From: JAWKJY01 sp041393535
GTDB lineage: Bacteria > Actinomycetota > Thermoleophilia > Gaiellales > Gaiellaceae
Assembly (NCBI GenBank): GCA_041393535.1
Contig: JAWKJY010000005.1
Coordinates: 1 to 64,000 of the forward strand
Direction: 5' to 3'
Length of the DNA: 64,000 bases
Positions 60,776 to 64,000 of the stretch are shown piece after piece; the first letter of the stretch is position 1, and each line of letters opens with the position of its first letter. Below the pieces are notes generated by a model. The model searched no databases, was not told the origin of the DNA, and saw nothing but the letters and a program-made list of their open reading frames with translations. Position numbers and translations under genes: made by a program.

Positions 60776-61923
60776 GCGCCAACGACGAGCCGGGCGATGC
60801 CCGCCGCCGCGTCCGGGAGCAGCAGGCCGGGGGCGACGGCGCGGCCGTCGGCTCGCGCACGGTCGAGCTCGGCGGCGACGGCGGGGGCCGGGTCGCGGGC
60901 GAGCGCGGCCCGGCCCGCGAGCTGGCCGGGCGTCAGCGGCATCGCCGCGCGGAGCGCCGCGATCGTCTGCTCCTCGACGCCCGTCGGAGCGGGTGCGAAC
61001 GGCTCGCCGATCGAGACGTAGACGCGGGGCCGCCCGCCGTCGAGCAGGTCGTACGCGAGCGCGATCGGCTGCACGAGCGGGACGCGCCCGCGGCGCACGA
61101 GCGCGGAGATCCCCGGCCGGAGCGGGCCGATCGAGCCGTCGGGCGAGGGGCGTCCCTCGGGGAAGAGCAGCAGCCTGCCGCCGGCCCGGAGGACGTCGAC
61201 GAGCGCCCGGAACTCGCGCACCGCCTGCGCCGTGCCCCTCGCCCACACGCCGTCGAGCCCGGGGGCAGCGAGCTCGTGCCGCTCGACCGTCCTGCGCCAG
61301 ACGAGGTCGGCGTACGCCGGCCCGAGCAGCTCGCCCGCGACCCGGGGCTGCGGCCGCCCGGACACGGCGGCGCGTGCGGCCGCCGCGGCCCGCACGTCCG
61401 CGGGGAGCGAGGCGACCGGCAGCGTCGGCGCCTCGCGGAGCAGGCACGGGAGCCTCATCGCGTCGGGGCTGCGGATCGGCAGGCACGCGAGCCGCCGCCG
61501 CAGCACGTCCCCGACGCCGACCGGCGAGACGACCGCGCGCAGCGCCGGCGGAACGTTGCGCGGGTACCCGCCCAGGAAGCCGCGCTCGAACAGGTCGTCC
61601 CGGACGGCGAACGCGAACCGGAGGTCGCGCCGGCGTGCGAGGGACGCGACGCGGTGGAGCGCGGCGCAGAGGACGGGAACGTCGTCGTCCGAGCGGTGCG
61701 TCGCCACGAGGAGCGTCCCCGGGTCGAGCCGCAGGCGCTCCGCGCCGAGGACGACGGTGCGGTAGCGCGCCGCGGCGTACAGCCGCATGCCGATGGCGAC
61801 GGCGTCGTAGAGCCAGCCGGTCTCGGGCAGCGGACGGGTGAGCGGTCGCCCACGAGGCGGGCGTTCCCCGTCCGGCGAGTTCCCACCCGGCGGCGATCGT
61901 CTCGTTCCGGCCGGGGCGCCCAC
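60604..61923 (-). CDS. PlsC-like lysophospholipid/glycerol-phosphate acyltransferase family protein
   Basis: About 439 residues. The acyltransferase box is VATHRSDDDVPVLCAAL (H-x4-D) and the second motif is LLLFPEGRPSPDGSIGPL. Between them is an unusually long insert (residues ~110-220), and the C-terminal tail after VVGAQRDVDSARRLARELESS is low-complexity. It should transfer acyl chains to a lysolipid or similar acceptor at the membrane. The start GTG 61923 is not certain; homology begins about 40 residues in. Its 3' end overlaps the convergent amine oxidase by 172 bp, so one of the two tails is probably an artefact of a missed stop or indel. Confidence 0.78.
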   Translation of the reverse strand: MGAPAGTRRSPPGGNSPDGERPPRGRPLTRPLPETGWLYDAVAIGMRLYAAARYRTVVLGAERLRLDPGTLLVATHRSDDDVPVLCAALHRVASLARRRDLRFAFAVRDDLFERGFLGGYPRNVPPALRAVVSPVGVGDVLRRRLACLPIRSPDAMRLPCLLREAPTLPVASLPADVRAAAAARAAVSGRPQPRVAGELLGPAYADLVWRRTVERHELAAPGLDGVWARGTAQAVREFRALVDVLRAGGRLLLFPEGRPSPDGSIGPLRPGISALVRRGRVPLVQPIALAYDLLDGGRPRVYVSIGEPFAPAPTGVEEQTIAALRAAMPLTPGQLAGRAALARDPAPAVAAELDRARADGRAVAPGLLLPDAAAGIARLVVGAQRDVDSARRLARELESSGVATAAPPAAGRDAEGACPASASSASAAARHPDSIAPSM

Positions 61924-61950
61924 CGTCTCGTCGGTCGTGCTGCAGGCGCG

Positions 61951-63179
61951 CTACGGGGCCGGGCGACGCGCTCGAGCGCGTCGCCCACGGCCGCCACGAC
62001 GCGGCGCGTCCTCGTCGCATCCCTGCCGGCGAGCACGAAGCACGCGGCGTTGGCCACGCGCACGAGGGTGAGCCCGTCCGCCGTCTCGCGCTCCACGGCG
62101 GCGGGCGCATCGGGCGGGGCGGCCGGGGCGAGGTCGCAGCCGACGATCGGCTCGTCGCTGCCCGTTCCGACCAGGTGCGACTGGAACAGGTCGCACACCG
62201 AGATCGTCGCCCGGGTCACGCCCACCTCGGCCAGCGCCCCGGCGAGCCTCCAGGTTCCGATGGGTCCGGGCCTCACCGCTGCACACCACGAGACGCGGAC
62301 GCCGGTGCCCGGAACCGACGTCGAGGCGTTCCCTGGCAGTCCGCCGGGGCCCCGCACGCCGTTCGCCGTCGGGACCTCGAGGATCCGGCCGGCCGGCTCG
62401 TCGGTCGGGGCCGGCGAGCCGTCGAAGCGGTACGTCCAGCGCAGCTCCTCCGCGGTCCTGCCGACGAGCGGCAGCGGCGAGAACGTGATCCGATGTGCGA
62501 GGCCCGTAGCGGCCTCGGCCCAGACGGTCAGCGTCCCCGGGGCGACCACGATGCGGTTGCCCTCGTCGAGTTGGGCCCGCCAGCGCGCGAGCGCGACGCC
62601 GTCGATGACCTCCGTTCCGCTCGGCTCGGCCGTCGCGGCCAGCTCGAGCACCGAGCGCGGGTCCGGGACACCGGCGATCAGGAAGGGATCCCCGAGGAGT
62701 TCCGCACGGCTCCAGTCCTCGTCGACCGGCACGTCGCCGACGAGGGATTCGATCGCGACGATGCGCCAGGAGGCCGTTCCGTGCGCAGCGTCGAGCACGT
62801 GCTCGTACGTCTCGTGCCCCGCCGAATCGCCGGGCACAGCGTGCTCGACGCGGCGCGTCATGCGGATCAGGCCCGGCTCGAACGCGATCGTGCCGGCAGC
62901 CTCCGGCGCCGAGGCTCCTGCGCGATCCACGGTGAACCGGGCGCTTCGCGGCGTGGACGCGGCGCCCACCTCGGCGGCGGTGGACGCGTCGGGCGGCCCG
63001 GTCGACGCGCTGGTCGTCGTCACAGCCGGCTCGGGCGTTCGAGGCCCGGACGTCGTCGGGGCCGGCGACGGCGTGCTTCCGGCACCGGTCGCGGTCGTCG
63101 GACCGGTTCGTCCGCCGCAGCCGGCGAGGGCGAGGCTGCTCAGGAGGAGACAGGCGGCGAGGCTGACCGCGATCGGCAC
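61951..63179 (-). CDS. Lipoprotein with LppX/LprG-like outer domain (probable frameshift at the end)
   Basis: About 410 residues. The N-terminal lipobox is SSLALAGC; a long Thr/Pro/Ser-rich linker follows. A beta-rich domain (AGTIAFEPGLIRMTRRVEH ... GVALARWRAQLDEGNRIVVAPG ... LRWTYRFDG) resembles the lipid-binding LppX/LprAFG group. A second region with paired cysteines (VSWCAAVRPG, SVCDLF, VGCDLAP, NAACFVLAG) may be a separate module. In its own frame the gene would run on to 61455 through the acyltransferase; a one-base shift just after GDALERVAR gives a stop at 61951, which I prefer. Confidence 0.7.
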
Positions 63180-63219
63180 GCTCGCAGTCTCCGTCGAGCG
63201 GCTGCCGGCGGCAAGCCCC

Positions 63220-64000
63220 TCAGCCCGGCTCGGCGTAGCGGGCGAGCTCGGCCTCGTTCCAGGTCACGAGGGCGTGCCGCGGCGGGACGAGGGCGAGGCC
63301 GTTCGAGTAGTCGGGCGAGATCGCGTCGCGCGTGACGAGGACGTCCACCACGGCCGGGGCGTTCGCGAGCGCGCGGTCGAGGGCGGGGCCCAGCTCCTCG
63401 GCGTGCTCGACCCGCTCGCCGTGGGCGCCGAGGGCTCGCGCGAGCAGGTCGTAGCGGCAGCCCGGCAGCTCGACGCCGACGAGGTTGTCGTACCGGTCGG
63501 CCTGGTCGCGCAGCTCGATGTTCCAGGCCTCGTTGTTCGCGACGACGAAGACCGCGCGGGCGCCGTGGCGGACGGCGGTGTCGATGTCGATCGCGGTGAA
63601 GCCGACGCTGCCGTCCCCGACGATCGCGAACACCGGCTGGTCGGGGCGCTCGAGCGCCGCCGAGATCGCGAACGGGACGCCGACGCCGAGGCAGCCGAGG
63701 GCGCCGCAGTCGAGGTAGTCGACCGTCCGCACGCCGACCCGGCAGAACGAGAGGATGTCGCCGCCGTCCGCGACGACGACCGAGTCGGGCGACAGGCGCT
63801 CGTTGACCGCGGCGATCAGGCGGTAGGGGTGCATCCGCCCGTCGGCGCCCGCGGTCTCGTCGGCGAGCGTGTCGGCGAGCTTCGCCGTCCGGCGCGCGTT
63901 CGCCTCGCGGGTCGCGTCGAGCCAGGCCGTGTCGGGATCGGCGGGGGTCGCGTCCGCCGCGGTCAGGGCGGCGAGCGCGAGCCCGACGGACGCGACGAGC
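63220..64000 (-). CDS. Thiamine-diphosphate-dependent enzyme, C-terminal part (runs off the window)
   Basis: At least 260 residues of the C-terminal region of an acetolactate synthase/oxalyl-CoA decarboxylase-type enzyme. The ThDP-binding motif is clear: VFAIVGDGSVGFTAIDIDTAVRHG, ending in VVANNEAWN (GDG ... NN). Before it lie ALGCLGVGVPFAISAAL and HPYRLIAAVNERL. The N-terminal ThDP (PYR) domain and the middle domain lie beyond 64000. The precise substrate is not decidable from this part. Confidence 0.88.
   Translation of the reverse strand, partial: LVASVGLALAALTAADATPADPDTAWLDATREANARRTAKLADTLADETAGADGRMHPYRLIAAVNERLSPDSVVVADGGDILSFCRVGVRTVDYLDCGALGCLGVGVPFAISAALERPDQPVFAIVGDGSVGFTAIDIDTAVRHGARAVFVVANNEAWNIELRDQADRYDNLVGVELPGCRYDLLARALGAHGERVEHAEELGPALDRALANAPAVVDVLVTRDAISPDYSNGLALVPPRHALVTWNEAELARYAEPG

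Noticed and set aside
61455..61950. Extension of the lipoprotein gene through the acyltransferase
   Set aside because: The extra 165 residues are a shadow of the acyltransferase frame with no protein-like composition; a one-base shift gives a natural stop at 61951.
1..64000. tRNA, rRNA, phage, integrase or transposase genes
   Set aside because: I looked for T-arm-like motifs, rRNA blocks, DDE or integrase motifs and found none that I could support.

Overview
This is a very GC-rich, gene-dense chromosomal window with many GTG starts, 4-nt stop/start overlaps and few AT-rich stretches. The gene content (a ClpS-DUF2017 pair, an ECF42-type sigma factor with a YciI-like partner, an FeS-type photolyase, small secreted proteins, leaderless-looking promoters) points to a high-GC actinobacterium. 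I would guess class Thermoleophilia, as an inference only. No rRNA, tRNA, CRISPR array, transposase or phage gene was seen. About fifteen genes carry small reading-frame breaks that leave conserved protein on both sides. Because they hit unrelated genes, I read most as sequencing or assembly indels rather than gene decay. Frameshifted genes are listed as one feature each.

Layout. 0-11 kb: a TerC-family membrane protein behind a clear yybP-ykoY manganese riboswitch; a broken AMP-forming ligase convergent with a cytochrome P450 carrying extra membrane helices; a deacetylase-glycosyltransferase pair; a GST; a methyltransferase; the YciI/ECF42 pair with a matching ECF promoter; a secreted pentapeptide-repeat protein; DUF1330. 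11-21.8 kb: a 6.9-kb interval bounded by two inverted ~99-bp repeats holds a decapeptide-repeat stalk protein, a photolyase and a 1,270-residue DUF4062-STAND-TPR protein. Just beyond it lie an SDR, a TrkA/RyR membrane protein and a SLOG protein, the last two translationally coupled. 21.4-27 kb: thioredoxin, a broken ATP-dependent DNA ligase, a tandem family of small lipoproteins, GST, clpS-DUF2017.

27-33.2 kb: a compact minus-strand operon. In transcription order it has a small secreted protein, a 44-residue basic Ser/Thr-rich peptide, a hairpin, an ABC exporter, a Ser/Thr kinase, an OmpR-type regulator, a sensor kinase and a membrane-anchored cytochrome c. A ~152-bp palindromic, MITE-like element lies just upstream. 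33.4-45.8 kb: CorC/HlyC protein, isochorismatase, an SGNH-MBOAT acyltransferase pair, M20 amidohydrolase, VOC, an ArsR-SRPBCC pair with an operator, EamA exporter, FTR1 iron permease, rhodanese and secreted proteins.

45.8-53.8 kb: a tightly coupled catabolic operon (hydantoinase/oxoprolinase A and B, a zinc-ribbon protein, a GntR regulator, SDR, D-2-hydroxyacid dehydrogenase, FAD oxidoreductase) behind a near-consensus promoter with a palindrome. 53.8-64 kb: cupredoxin, membrane protein divergent from an XRE/MmyB regulator across a perfect palindrome, methyltransferase, glnA, MBL hydrolase, amine oxidase, acyltransferase, lipoprotein, and the C-terminal part of a thiamine-diphosphate enzyme cut by the window edge.

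The two places most likely to hold undescribed biology are the STAND / SLOG-TrkA-RyR neighbourhood (13.9-21.3 kb) and the peptide-exporter-kinase-two-component operon (27.0-33.2 kb).
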